NCBI GenBank assembly: GCA_959606905.1
Contig: CAUHML010000002.1
Location: 62,001-126,000, forward strand
Direction of reading: 5' to 3'
DNA: 64,000 nt
Source: an uncultured Bacteroides sp.
GTDB lineage: Bacteria; Bacteroidota; Bacteroidia; Bacteroidales; Bacteroidaceae
The notes under the pieces were generated by a model. It saw only the letters and a list, made by a program, of their open reading frames with translations. It was not told the origin of the DNA and ran no database searches. Of the stretch, positions 29,156 to 37,362 are shown one piece after another. Within the stretch, counting starts at the first letter, position 1; every line of letters begins with the position of its first letter. A program made the translations under genes and the position numbers.

Positions 29156-31105
29156 ATGGCACTTAGGAAGAATTCTAATCCAGCTCCGATGCAACTGCAT
29201 CCGGAGTTGCGGGAACTGCTTGTCCGTAACGGAATGGAAGCAAGTATTGTAATGAATGATACAAATCCTCGTTTGCTAGTACGCGGGCATGATTCGCCTG
29301 TACTCTCTTATGACCTGACAATGGAGCAAGTGAAGAAGTTGACGGGCTGGGGAAGTAACTTTGCCAATAAGACTGCATATGTTGCTTTCACAGATTTGGT
29401 GGAGAAGGATTTTGATATGCCGAAGGACTTTGTACATGCCCGAAACGCTAACGGACGGGTAGCTATGGGGTTGCATGGATATAGAATTGGTGCAGGGGAA
29501 TACGGTCGAATAGGGCCGATGAGCACCCGTCAGGCAATTTATGCAGGTATGCCTCTTTCACCGCGATACTATGTGGATCGTCCACGTGGATTCTTTGGAA
29601 GATTGACTGGCTGGCTGGGATGGACTCCCCGACAACAAGAGGGTTTCCATTTGCGGCGTACAGATGGAAGGTTATATATGCCGAATGGCGCTCCTGTTGT
29701 TCCTGACAGACCAGACGGACGAATGAAACCGGGTGAATTCCAGTCAGGAGGATATGGATTTTATTACAAGGGAGAGTATCCGGAAATGGTGAAAGATGAT
29801 AATCCCAACCGGGTGAAAGATCCGTTGAATGAATTGAAGGAGGCTTTTTTACCTATGTCCGGGAAAGTGGAGAGGTTGAAAGAACCTGCCAAGCCTTACA
29901 AAGAACTGGTATCATCATCTGTATATTTTACGGCAGATAAATTCATGGAATGTCTATCCTCTCACGGTATTGTAATAGATAAAGAAGCAAAGACGCTCAC
30001 TATGCAACCGGAGCAGACGACCTTCGACCTGAAATATGACTTGACAGATAAGGAGCTGAAGATATTGACTTCGAATTCGCTGAAAGACACTAAGCTGGAG
30101 GAGCGGCTGACTATCATAAATGGTATTATCGCTCAGGATTTTGAGCAGCCTGTGACAATAGAGATTCTGAATGGTCATGAACGGATAGATATTCCTCTTA
30201 AACCGGCTACGGTTGAGGAGATTAGCAGGCAGGAGAAAAGGCAAAATGAGGAAAAGAAGATTGTTCAGCCTGATGTCCGGACAGAATGGGTGAAGGAAAA
30301 TGAGGAATTGAGAGTTGTGCCGGACGGCAAGGTAATTCCTATCATTACGGAAATGGACGGACACCATTGGGAGCGGAATGTACGTGGGGGACGTGATGTG
30401 GTGCTGAAGAACGTGGTGGCTTATGAGAATGGCAAAGAGTTTTTTTTGCATGCGGAAATTAATGGAGAATTGTTCGAACGTACGCTTACGGCAGAGCAAT
30501 TTAAAGAACTCTATTACCGGACGGATGAGGTGCGTATTGAAATGGTAGATAAATTGCTGGATGGAATCTCTTTCAAGAACGGAGATTATAAGGGTGAACT
30601 GGTTAATGCCAATGTGACGGATGCTGCCCGGCTGTCCGACATAAAGGATAGCAAAGGATGGTTCCGGGAAGGTAAAGACGGGCGTGAGGTGAACGTCGAG
30701 CGTATCGGTGTACAGGCATTTGACGGTGGAAAGTATGTAATGAAAGGTTCGGTTGACGGGGAGGAGATCAGTCGTAACATAAGCAAGAAGGATTTTGATA
30801 AGTTTCTTGCTATGGATGATTACCATCGGATGCGGATGTTTTCAAAATTGTTCGATGAAGTGGATATGAAAGAACGGCTAGGACTTGGTGGCCGTATTAC
30901 AGCTGCTTTGGCTGCCGGAGTGACAGTAATGGGAGAAATGACCTTGGATGAGGAACCCAGCATGCACTATCATCGGCCATATGGACCCATAAGTCAAGTC
31001 AGAGCTTATTATAAGCCTGGAGTGGATACACCAGAAGAAGTTGCTATGCGTAATTTCGAGGCTGCGGCTAATACGGAGAACCTACAAAACGGATTGAGAA
31101 AATAA
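29156..31105 (+). CDS. Modular protein with two copies of the C-terminal beta module
   Basis: 649 residues, cytoplasmic. The N-terminal half (about 1-240) is unrecognised. The region about 240-400 carries DUF3945-like strands. Then two copies of a module of roughly 55 residues occur at about 418-472 (YENGKEFFLHAEINGELFER) and 513-570 (FDGGKYVMKGSVDGEEISRN). The same module appears near the C-terminus of the proteins at 46723, 50127, 53085 and 55434. The protein ends in the basic tail NGLRK. It could be a protein sent through the mating channel, or a DNA-processing accessory. Neither is proven. Confidence 0.65.
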   Translation: MALRKNSNPAPMQLHPELRELLVRNGMEASIVMNDTNPRLLVRGHDSPVLSYDLTMEQVKKLTGWGSNFANKTAYVAFTDLVEKDFDMPKDFVHARNANGRVAMGLHGYRIGAGEYGRIGPMSTRQAIYAGMPLSPRYYVDRPRGFFGRLTGWLGWTPRQQEGFHLRRTDGRLYMPNGAPVVPDRPDGRMKPGEFQSGGYGFYYKGEYPEMVKDDNPNRVKDPLNELKEAFLPMSGKVERLKEPAKPYKELVSSSVYFTADKFMECLSSHGIVIDKEAKTLTMQPEQTTFDLKYDLTDKELKILTSNSLKDTKLEERLTIINGIIAQDFEQPVTIEILNGHERIDIPLKPATVEEISRQEKRQNEEKKIVQPDVRTEWVKENEELRVVPDGKVIPIITEMDGHHWERNVRGGRDVVLKNVVAYENGKEFFLHAEINGELFERTLTAEQFKELYYRTDEVRIEMVDKLLDGISFKNGDYKGELVNANVTDAARLSDIKDSKGWFREGKDGREVNVERIGVQAFDGGKYVMKGSVDGEEISRNISKKDFDKFLAMDDYHRMRMFSKLFDEVDMKERLGLGGRITAALAAGVTVMGEMTLDEEPSMHYHRPYGPISQVRAYYKPGVDTPEEVAMRNFEAAANTENLQNGLRK

Positions 31106-31115
31106 TGATTATATT

Positions 31116-32399
31116 ATGAGCGAATTCACTTATGAAGACTTCAAAAGTCGTTTAAGTATTCAAACGGTGTTGGAGGATGCAGGATATCATTTTGATCGTC
31201 GGCAAGGTTTGCGTAATCCTGTTTATGTGAAACTGGATGGGGATGGTAGACGTGTTCATGGTAATAAATTTGTTGTGAGGAATGGGGCATTTTGTTTTAA
31301 ACCGCCTGAAAGACGGTGTTATAACGTGATTTCTCTTATTAAAGAATTTCCGGAGATGTTTGCAGATTATAAACCAGGAATGAATTTAGACCGATTGGTA
31401 AATTTGGTATGTAACCGATTGCTGAATAATCCTACTGTTTACAAACAATATGATATTAAGGAAGATAGACCGGCACAGGTGTTTGATGAATCCATTTATG
31501 AAATAAAAAATTATGATTTGAATGACTGGGATTCAAGAAAAGCATTTTATCCATTCTTTAAGGATCGTGGACTGGATTTGAAGACACAGGCTGCTTTTGC
31601 TGATTATTTTGTTCTTGCCAAGAATATGGGACGTGAGGATGGAAAGCAATATACTAATCTGTCATTCTTGTTCCGTATACCTAACGATGAGAAAAAGGTT
31701 GTCGGGTATGAAGAACGCGGATATCTTCAGCTGAACTTTCCCGGTGCAAAGACACACAGGGGGAAAGCTATGGGGACGAATTCTGTTGATGGACTATGGT
31801 TTGCCAATCTGAGTGGAAAGCCGTTAGCACAAGCAGAACGGGTACTTTGGTTTGAGAGCGCTTATGATGCCATGGCGTATTATCAGATTCATAGGGAGAA
31901 GGGAGAAGATACGAAAGGAGTATATGCTTCGACAGGCGGGAGTCCCAGTGAGAAGCAATTCAGCGGTTTGATAGCAGCTTGTCCGAGAGCGATGCATCAT
32001 TTGTGCTTTGATCGTGACCATCCTGGACAAATGTATGCTTGTACATTTGCCGCTGTGAAAGATAACAGATTATTCAGTAGTTATTCCATGAAGAACGGCA
32101 CGATTGTATTTGTGGATAAAACGGATGGACGATATGACCGGCACGAAATTGCACGGGAAAATTTTTCCTATCAGAATTTCTGTAAGGAATTCGGGATACA
32201 CGATTCTCAAACTGTTTATCATCCTGCTGCCGAAGGGTACAAGGACTGGAATGACCAATTACTGGGTAAACGGATGAAGGTGGAGGAGGCAGAAAATATA
32301 GGAAAGGATGAGCGGAAAGTGTCAGATGAGGGAGAATTAAGTTCGAAAAAAATGGAGGAAAAGAAGGAAGAGAAACGGGGTTATGGCTTCGGTAGATAG
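31116..32399 (+). CDS. DUF3991/Toprim-domain protein
   Basis: 427 residues. The N-terminal region (YEDFKSRLSIQTVLEDAGY, GRRVHGNKFVVRNGAFCF) matches DUF3991-type zinc-less primase-like proteins of mobile elements. A Toprim core follows at about 235-320, with the acidic residues in LWFESAYDAMAYY (Glu) and LCFDRDHPG (DxD). Toprim folds occur in primases and topoisomerases. A role in priming or processing transferred DNA is usual for this family in ICEs. It ends with GYGFGR, again a short basic tail. Confidence 0.82.
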   Translation: MSEFTYEDFKSRLSIQTVLEDAGYHFDRRQGLRNPVYVKLDGDGRRVHGNKFVVRNGAFCFKPPERRCYNVISLIKEFPEMFADYKPGMNLDRLVNLVCNRLLNNPTVYKQYDIKEDRPAQVFDESIYEIKNYDLNDWDSRKAFYPFFKDRGLDLKTQAAFADYFVLAKNMGREDGKQYTNLSFLFRIPNDEKKVVGYEERGYLQLNFPGAKTHRGKAMGTNSVDGLWFANLSGKPLAQAERVLWFESAYDAMAYYQIHREKGEDTKGVYASTGGSPSEKQFSGLIAACPRAMHHLCFDRDHPGQMYACTFAAVKDNRLFSSYSMKNGTIVFVDKTDGRYDRHEIARENFSYQNFCKEFGIHDSQTVYHPAAEGYKDWNDQLLGKRMKVEEAENIGKDERKVSDEGELSSKKMEEKKEEKRGYGFGR

Positions 32400-32441
32400 A
32401 TTCAAGATAATAATAATTAATGTTGTAGTAATGGGTTGATT

Positions 32442-32921
32442 ATGAAGGATTCAGATGTTAAAATCATCCGCCCGGATGTCCGGCAATTTGTGATAAATGA
32501 GTTACATTTGTTGTTGTTGCTTGTACTAGGTGTACTTTGCTGTGGTTTAGAGGAAATACCTTTCAGTGATATACTAAAGATAAGTTGTCTGCTACTGATG
32601 TTCTACTTAGCTTATAGTTGTCTGTTCCTGCTACGTTGTCGATTCACCATTACGGGTGAACAGCTGATTTATGAGCGTGGCGTGTTTTCAAGGAAATCGG
32701 ATTTTATCGAACTATATCGTGTGGTGGACTTTAAGGAGAACCGTTCGTTATTGCAGCAACTTGTCGGGTTGAAAACTGTGGTGGTTTATTCCGGTGATCG
32801 GACGCATCCGCATCTGGTGATAACAGGTGTGCATAATCGTGTACCATTAGTGGCGATTATCCGTGAACGCGTGGAGTATAATAAACAAAGGAAGGGAATT
32901 TATGAGATTACAAACCGTTAA
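32442..32921 (+). CDS. Membrane protein with bacterial PH domain (bPH2-like)
   Basis: 159 residues from ATG 32442; a TTG at 32436 is also in frame. Two hydrophobic helices (about 18-60) are followed by a small beta domain with FTITGEQLIYERGVFSRKSDFIELYRVVD, typical of YdbS/YdbT-type bPH2 proteins. Its 3' end overlaps the next gene by 20 bases. Role in the element unknown. Confidence 0.75.
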   Translation: MKDSDVKIIRPDVRQFVINELHLLLLLVLGVLCCGLEEIPFSDILKISCLLLMFYLAYSCLFLLRCRFTITGEQLIYERGVFSRKSDFIELYRVVDFKENRSLLQQLVGLKTVVVYSGDRTHPHLVITGVHNRVPLVAIIRERVEYNKQRKGIYEITNR

Positions 32922-33594
32922 GTTATTGTTCATGACAGGTCTTCTGATTTATGCTGGTAGTCTGTCTGCACAGGTGTATCAAAATCCTTTGGAGTGGATG
33001 GCTCTCGGAGAAGGAAATGAGTCTATAAATAAGGAGATATCATCACAGATAAAGGGACAGACTGAAACGGCTGTTTTGCAAAATACTATTGCTGCCGAAT
33101 TCAAAAAGATTCATGAATGGGAGAGAAAATACAGTGACTATACCAAAACAGTAAGCGGTTATGCTTCATCCCTAAAGGCAGCCAGTTGCATCTATGATGA
33201 TGCGTTACGCATCTTTATTACACTTGGGAATTTGAAAAAAGCCTGTGAAGAGAATCCACAGGGGATAGTAGCTTCCATTCCTATGAATACATTGTATTTG
33301 GAAACGGCGACAGAACTTGTGTCCACGTTTACCCTGATACGGAATGCAGTGGCTAAAGGTGGTTCAACAAATATGCTGACAGGTGCGGAGCGCTCAGAAA
33401 CATTGTGGGCCATCAATGACAAACTGGCTGAGTTCAACAAGAAGATTCACCGGCTTTATTTGAGTATCCGTTATTATACTCTGCTGGATGTATGGTATAA
33501 CTTGTCGGCTGGAATGATAGAGCGGATACCTGGCACTATCGCCCGACAAGCGCATGAACGTTGGCGGAGAGCTGCTAGAAGTGTTTCATATTAA
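32902..33594 (+). CDS. Periplasmic helical protein with C-terminal RW motif
   Basis: 230 residues from ATG 32902, which has a good AAGGAAGGG ahead; the longer frame from GTG/ATG upstream lies within the previous gene. The signal peptide ends SLSAQ. The helical mature part ends in ARQAHERWRRAARS, the same C-terminal signature as the genes at 7388, 8140 and 40436. It is probably an accessory of the transfer apparatus carried away from the main tra operon. It is the last gene of this operon. Confidence 0.7.
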   Translation: MRLQTVKLLFMTGLLIYAGSLSAQVYQNPLEWMALGEGNESINKEISSQIKGQTETAVLQNTIAAEFKKIHEWERKYSDYTKTVSGYASSLKAASCIYDDALRIFITLGNLKKACEENPQGIVASIPMNTLYLETATELVSTFTLIRNAVAKGGSTNMLTGAERSETLWAINDKLAEFNKKIHRLYLSIRYYTLLDVWYNLSAGMIERIPGTIARQAHERWRRAARSVSY

Positions 33595-33771
33595 TGGTAG
33601 ATGAGAAGGGAAAGAAATATGATAAAGGTAGACACTGATGGCTTTTTGTATCTTAACGCATAGAGAAAACCTCTTTATATAAGTAAAAATATGGTTTCAT
33701 TGGCAATGATGCCTTGGCTATTTACAATTGATAGCTAATATATTATTTATATTGGTAGTGTAACATGGAGA

Positions 33772-34290
33772 CTAATAATACTCTGTTTCGGGTACTAAGT
33801 AAAGACTATCTCCTTGGGGGAAAAATTTGTAATATTGAAACGTTCCTCTACGTGAATCTTTTATTGTGTCTTCATACGTTATAGCTATTCCAATTTCAAT
33901 CAAGTTTTGAGAGTTTAAACAGATGCTATCTTTAATATAATTTGCAAAACAAACAGCACTTGAGAAAGTGCAGTTTGCATAATAACAGGTTGTATCTTCT
34001 GTTATAAACTCTATTGCGTATCTATATTGAGATGAAAAATCAATCGGTATATTATGTATCATTATGTCTTCTCCCAAGCTATCAACATTAACGTACATTC
34101 TATCAATTTTATTCCAAGACTGCTCTTTTTTCAGTTTTTCAAAATATTTTTTTTCGTTTATTGATAATTCCGGTTGTTTAGGTATTGAATTTGCCATAAA
34201 TAGTCCCGGATACGGAAAAATGCAGGCTCCGATAATGATAACTGTCCAAAGCAAAACCAACAGTGTACGTTTTATTATTTTCTTTTTCAT
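33772..34290 (-). CDS. Candidate immunity protein, copy 2 of a tandem pair
   Basis: 172 residues. One N-terminal membrane anchor or uncleaved signal (about 9-27) is followed by a periplasmic domain. It is a paralogue of the upstream neighbour at 34293: the first 60 residues are nearly identical (KKKIIKRTLLVLLWT; EKKYFEKL; then DRMYVN..DSLG versus DRMYMN..DSLG), and the rest diverges. It is the last gene of the leftward island downstream of a T6SS Hcp-toxin gene. Protection against that toxin or a related one is inferred. Confidence 0.65.
   Translation of the reverse strand: MKKKIIKRTLLVLLWTVIIIGACIFPYPGLFMANSIPKQPELSINEKKYFEKLKKEQSWNKIDRMYVNVDSLGEDIMIHNIPIDFSSQYRYAIEFITEDTTCYYANCTFSSAVCFANYIKDSICLNSQNLIEIGIAITYEDTIKDSRRGTFQYYKFFPQGDSLYLVPETEYY
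34242..34290. repeat. 49-bp exact direct repeat, copy A (partner at 34769-34817)
   Basis: These 49 bases, covering the first codons of the gene at 33772, are identical to 34769-34817 at the start of the neighbouring paralogue. The match continues for 11 more bases after one mismatch. It marks a recent tandem gene duplication about 527 bp apart. Confidence 0.9.
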
Positions 34291-34292
34291 AG

Positions 34293-34817
34293 CTAGTTAG
34301 GCATAATTATATAATTATGACCTAATGAAATACTATCTTTATGTAAGTCAAATTTATAATATTTGTATTTATCGCTATTACCTGATTTCTCAGTAGGATG
34401 GTTGTACTCTATTACTACTTCAATGTTTGCCAAATTTGGTGATTTGAAACATATACTATCTCTAACATATTTAGCGATAGTAAAAGCATGTTCTTGTGTA
34501 TTGTTATTGAAGTAAAAAATAGTATCTTCCGTGCCCAGACTTATTGTATAGATATATTTAGACGAGAAATCAATCGGTATGTTTCGTATCATTATATCTC
34601 GCCCTAAGCTGTCGATATTCATGTACATTCTATCGATTTCATTCCAGGACTGTTTTCTTAGTTTCTCAAAGTATTTTTTTTCACTCGTTGATAATTCTGG
34701 TTGCTTAGGCAGAGAATTTGCCATAAATAGCGCAGGATAAGGAAAAATATATATAGCGATAATGATAGCTGTCCAAAGCAAAACCAACAGTGTACGTTTT
34801 ATTATTTTCTTTTTCAT
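34293..34817 (-). CDS. Candidate immunity protein, copy 1 of a tandem pair
   Basis: 174 residues when started at ATG 34817, which aligns with the start of its paralogue and follows AGAGAAAGGA. An upstream in-frame ATG at 34889 would add 24 residues and is less likely. One N-terminal membrane segment precedes a periplasmic domain ending LGHNYIIMPN. It is separated from copy 2 by two bases. The divergent C-terminal halves suggest selection for different partners. Confidence 0.65.
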   Translation of the reverse strand: MKKKIIKRTLLVLLWTAIIIAIYIFPYPALFMANSLPKQPELSTSEKKYFEKLRKQSWNEIDRMYMNIDSLGRDIMIRNIPIDFSSKYIYTISLGTEDTIFYFNNNTQEHAFTIAKYVRDSICFKSPNLANIEVVIEYNHPTEKSGNSDKYKYYKFDLHKDSISLGHNYIIMPN

Positions 34818-34943
34818 TACTAATCCTTTCTCTCTTTTTTCATGTGATTGTGATAAAAGGTATCTATTCTCTTTGCTATAATAATTCAATATGTGTGGTT
34901 ACGTAAATTTTGATGGTATCTTTTACACTATGGTTATCTCCAT

Positions 34944-35375
34944 TTAAATAAATTTGGGATACCATCTTCTCAATATAATATATAATGCGAAACAAAATGA
35001 ATAAATAATAGGATATACCACTCCCAATAAAATGGGAAGAGCATACTCTTCCCTTGAACTTCCAATAGTTCGATTCCCACCAAACAAATACAACAACTTT
35101 TCATATAAGTAATTATTCATAGCTGAATCAATACATAAAAACACAACAAGTAATATACAAGACATAAGCAACAGTGTAATCCTATGTATAAGCCATCTAT
35201 TATTCTTTTTTCGTATGATGAATATAGCTATCAAAGTAATAAGCAGCCATAATAATGAGAATCCTATTCCTGAATTTATAAACAGATATATCCGGTTATT
35301 CAGCCCACCAATTAGATTTAAAAGTTCACAAAATTCGGATAAAAAATTACTACAATAGTTCCGTTCAGTAAGCAC
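34944..35375 (-). CDS. Polytopic membrane protein, candidate immunity
   Basis: 143 residues from GTG 35375; no in-frame ATG exists upstream. Three or four hydrophobic helices (about 37-57, 65-84, 112-135). No recognised domain. It lies in the array of small genes downstream of the Hcp-toxin fusion. Membrane immunity proteins are common against toxins acting at the envelope, but the link is by position only. Confidence 0.5.
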   Translation of the reverse strand: MLTERNYCSNFLSEFCELLNLIGGLNNRIYLFINSGIGFSLLWLLITLIAIFIIRKKNNRWLIHRITLLLMSCILLVVFLCIDSAMNNYLYEKLLYLFGGNRTIGSSREEYALPILLGVVYPIIYSFCFALYIILRRWYPKFI

Positions 35376-35400
35376 GTCAATATCATATAGGTAATATGCT

Positions 35401-35586
35401 CTATTTTATTTCCCAAAACCATACTTCTTTTGATTTATTTTTATCACTGTACCAACCATCCCAATATAGCCCTAAGGTATTTGTTAGAAAGTTGGATACC
35501 CTGCCTTGGCTTCGTAATTTATCAACTCCTCTGATAATATGTAATAGATGAAATTTTATAAAATCACCTAAAACGATTATGTTTTG
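35401..35586 (-). pseudogene. Frame-shifted C-terminal fragment of an immunity-like gene
   Basis: This 61-codon open stretch has no start codon. It ends in NKSKEVWFWEIK and contains LGLYWDGWYSDK, which looks like real protein. It overlaps the 3' end of the gene at 35564 in another frame. Reading that gene through its TGA with a +1 shift would add about 56 residues from this frame. Either the gene at 35564 was broken by an indel, or this is the remnant of a separate gene. Confidence 0.45.
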
Positions 35587-35977
35587 TCAAATATGTACTG
35601 GCTGGATAGAATCCTAGAAACTTTCTTTTCTTTTGTCTTTTATAATATCCATTTTCATCTAAATATACATCCAATCTCCAAAAATTAATATCTTCTTTTT
35701 TAAAGATATCACCATAATTTCTCATAAAAATTGCGATTTCATCATCTTCATTCCAATTATATGTATATGGAATTCTATATATAGCAATATAATCTTTTAT
35801 ATATAATTTATCTTGTTCTCCACTATATGTACATACAACCTTTCCCAAATATTCATATTCGTTGGGACTATGAAAAATAATGGTAGGACAAAGCATATAA
35901 TAGAAATACAGTACCATTATTATACTTAATATAATGCTCCATCTGACTATAGCGAACTTCTTTACTTTGCAAAACAT
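35564..35977 (-). CDS. Candidate immunity protein for the Hcp-toxin 44 effector
   Basis: 137 residues. An N-terminal hydrophobic helix (about 10-30, ILSIIMVLYFYYMLC) indicates a membrane anchor or signal. The remainder looks like a small alpha/beta domain. Its start overlaps the 3' end of the Hcp-toxin gene by 16 bases, the expected place for the cognate immunity gene. It may be truncated: see the frame-shifted fragment at 35401-35586. Confidence 0.6.
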   Translation of the reverse strand: MFCKVKKFAIVRWSIILSIIMVLYFYYMLCPTIIFHSPNEYEYLGKVVCTYSGEQDKLYIKDYIAIYRIPYTYNWNEDDEIAIFMRNYGDIFKKEDINFWRLDVYLDENGYYKRQKKRKFLGFYPASTYLTKHNRFR

Positions 35978-37347
35978 ACATGTTTCAATTTACTTTCAGT
36001 CATTATTGCGGCATCTAATGCATTCAAAATATCTTGTGCAGTCAATGTTTCAGCAAATCTCCCATATTTATAATATAGGTTAAAACCTATTTTTATAGCA
36101 GTCTTATCATCGCCTGTATCTTCTGCATTTCCGCCCTTACTATCTATTATTTGAGCTAAATCTGCACCATTTAATAAAGTATCCTCATCAAATCCTACAC
36201 TCAACCCCACATAACCATAATGAATATTTGACCAAACATCGTAATAATAATCATAATCCTTGTACTTATGATAATAACTTTTGTATATAACTTGTGTTTG
36301 GGGATGAGTTCTCTCAACAGCCAAATGGCGAAATTTATCTCTGATTTTTGGCTTGTGATCCCAAGGCCTTTTGGCAAAGACTCTTTCTATCCATAATATT
36401 TTGGCTTTCAAAAGATTTTGAGGCTCTGGCGGATTTAAATATTTCCCTATTGATTTATTGTTTTTCCATTCTTCATATCTCTTTTTATATTCTTCATCCA
36501 ATGTCCAATACCTGATACTATCGGCTATTTGGCTTCTCGTATTTGTTTTTATTTCATTAACAATGTATTCTGCAATAGCAATTGCTCCATCAACATGTTT
36601 ACATCGCACCATTGTTTTCTCACTAACTTTAACTGTCGGAGATTGGAGATAAGGCATTATTATTATTTCTTTGTCGAGCCATTCTTTTTTGATTGTGAGC
36701 TTTATGACTTCTCCTTGTTTTTTAAGCTTTTCTCTTTTTCCTTCAATTTCCACCATCCATTTTACGCGATTCCTGTCGTTTTGTGAAACATTGATATTAT
36801 AGTTCTTTACCCTATATTCAACCTCGGTATTGAGATAAGCTGTTTTTGCTCCTTTTACAGCCGTAACCAATGGAGTTGACATTGCCTGCGGTTCAGTCCT
36901 CACAATATACTTAACCTCTTCCTCTTCATATTCTTGCCAGCCGGTTGCATATTCATCGCTTCTGTCAAGCCGGAGCATTTTATTATTAATATCCAATCTC
37001 ATGGGGCTTATGGCAACATTCGTGGTCATGTTTAAACATCCTGCACGTTGCATTTCTTCTATGAATTGGTATATATACGCATCCTCAAACTCTATCCGTT
37101 TGATGCAAACTTCGTCATCTCCCGAAAGGACTTCAATCGAACCGGTTACTTTCGGCTTATCTTTACTTGTCATTAGGCGGAACAATTCCGAATCTTCAGT
37201 AGATTCGACTTGTGCAAAAATCTCTCCACCATAAATATGGCTACAAGGACGTCCTTTCTGATCTACATCTCTTTGAAATGCATGACTAAATCGAAGAATA
37301 TCATACTTCTGATTATTGACTTTTAAAACAGCTTTTGTTAAATTCAT
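35962..37347 (-). CDS. T6SS Hcp (TssD) fused to a toxin-44 domain
   Basis: 461 residues from ATG 37347. Residues about 1-125 match the Bacteroidetes T6SS tube protein TssD/Hcp: QRDVDQKGRPCSHIYGG, QVESTEDSELF and IKRIEFEDAYIYQF are hallmarks. A middle segment (about 150-250) looks like an Ig/adaptor region. The C-terminal part (about 320-435) resembles polymorphic toxin type 44: RPWDHKPKIRDKF, YDVWSNIHYGYVGLSVGFD, LLNGADLAQI, and DDKTAIKIGFNLYYKYG. Hcp-effector fusions deliver the toxin as part of the T6SS tube. A partial tssR-like gene near the right edge implies a T6SS on the same element. The catalytic activity of the toxin domain is not deduced here. Confidence 0.85.
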   Translation of the reverse strand: MNLTKAVLKVNNQKYDILRFSHAFQRDVDQKGRPCSHIYGGEIFAQVESTEDSELFRLMTSKDKPKVTGSIEVLSGDDEVCIKRIEFEDAYIYQFIEEMQRAGCLNMTTNVAISPMRLDINNKMLRLDRSDEYATGWQEYEEEEVKYIVRTEPQAMSTPLVTAVKGAKTAYLNTEVEYRVKNYNINVSQNDRNRVKWMVEIEGKREKLKKQGEVIKLTIKKEWLDKEIIIMPYLQSPTVKVSEKTMVRCKHVDGAIAIAEYIVNEIKTNTRSQIADSIRYWTLDEEYKKRYEEWKNNKSIGKYLNPPEPQNLLKAKILWIERVFAKRPWDHKPKIRDKFRHLAVERTHPQTQVIYKSYYHKYKDYDYYYDVWSNIHYGYVGLSVGFDEDTLLNGADLAQIIDSKGGNAEDTGDDKTAIKIGFNLYYKYGRFAETLTAQDILNALDAAIMTESKLKHVCFAK

Positions 37348-37362
37348 ATGCAATTTGCTTTG

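Noticed and set aside
29954..30826. Open frame of 290 codons antisense to the gene at 29156
   Set aside because: The plus-strand gene contains the recurring module also seen in other proteins, so this frame is a shadow.
33601..33663. Short ATG frame of 20 codons after the gene at 32902
   Set aside because: Too short, with no ribosome site or similarity visible.
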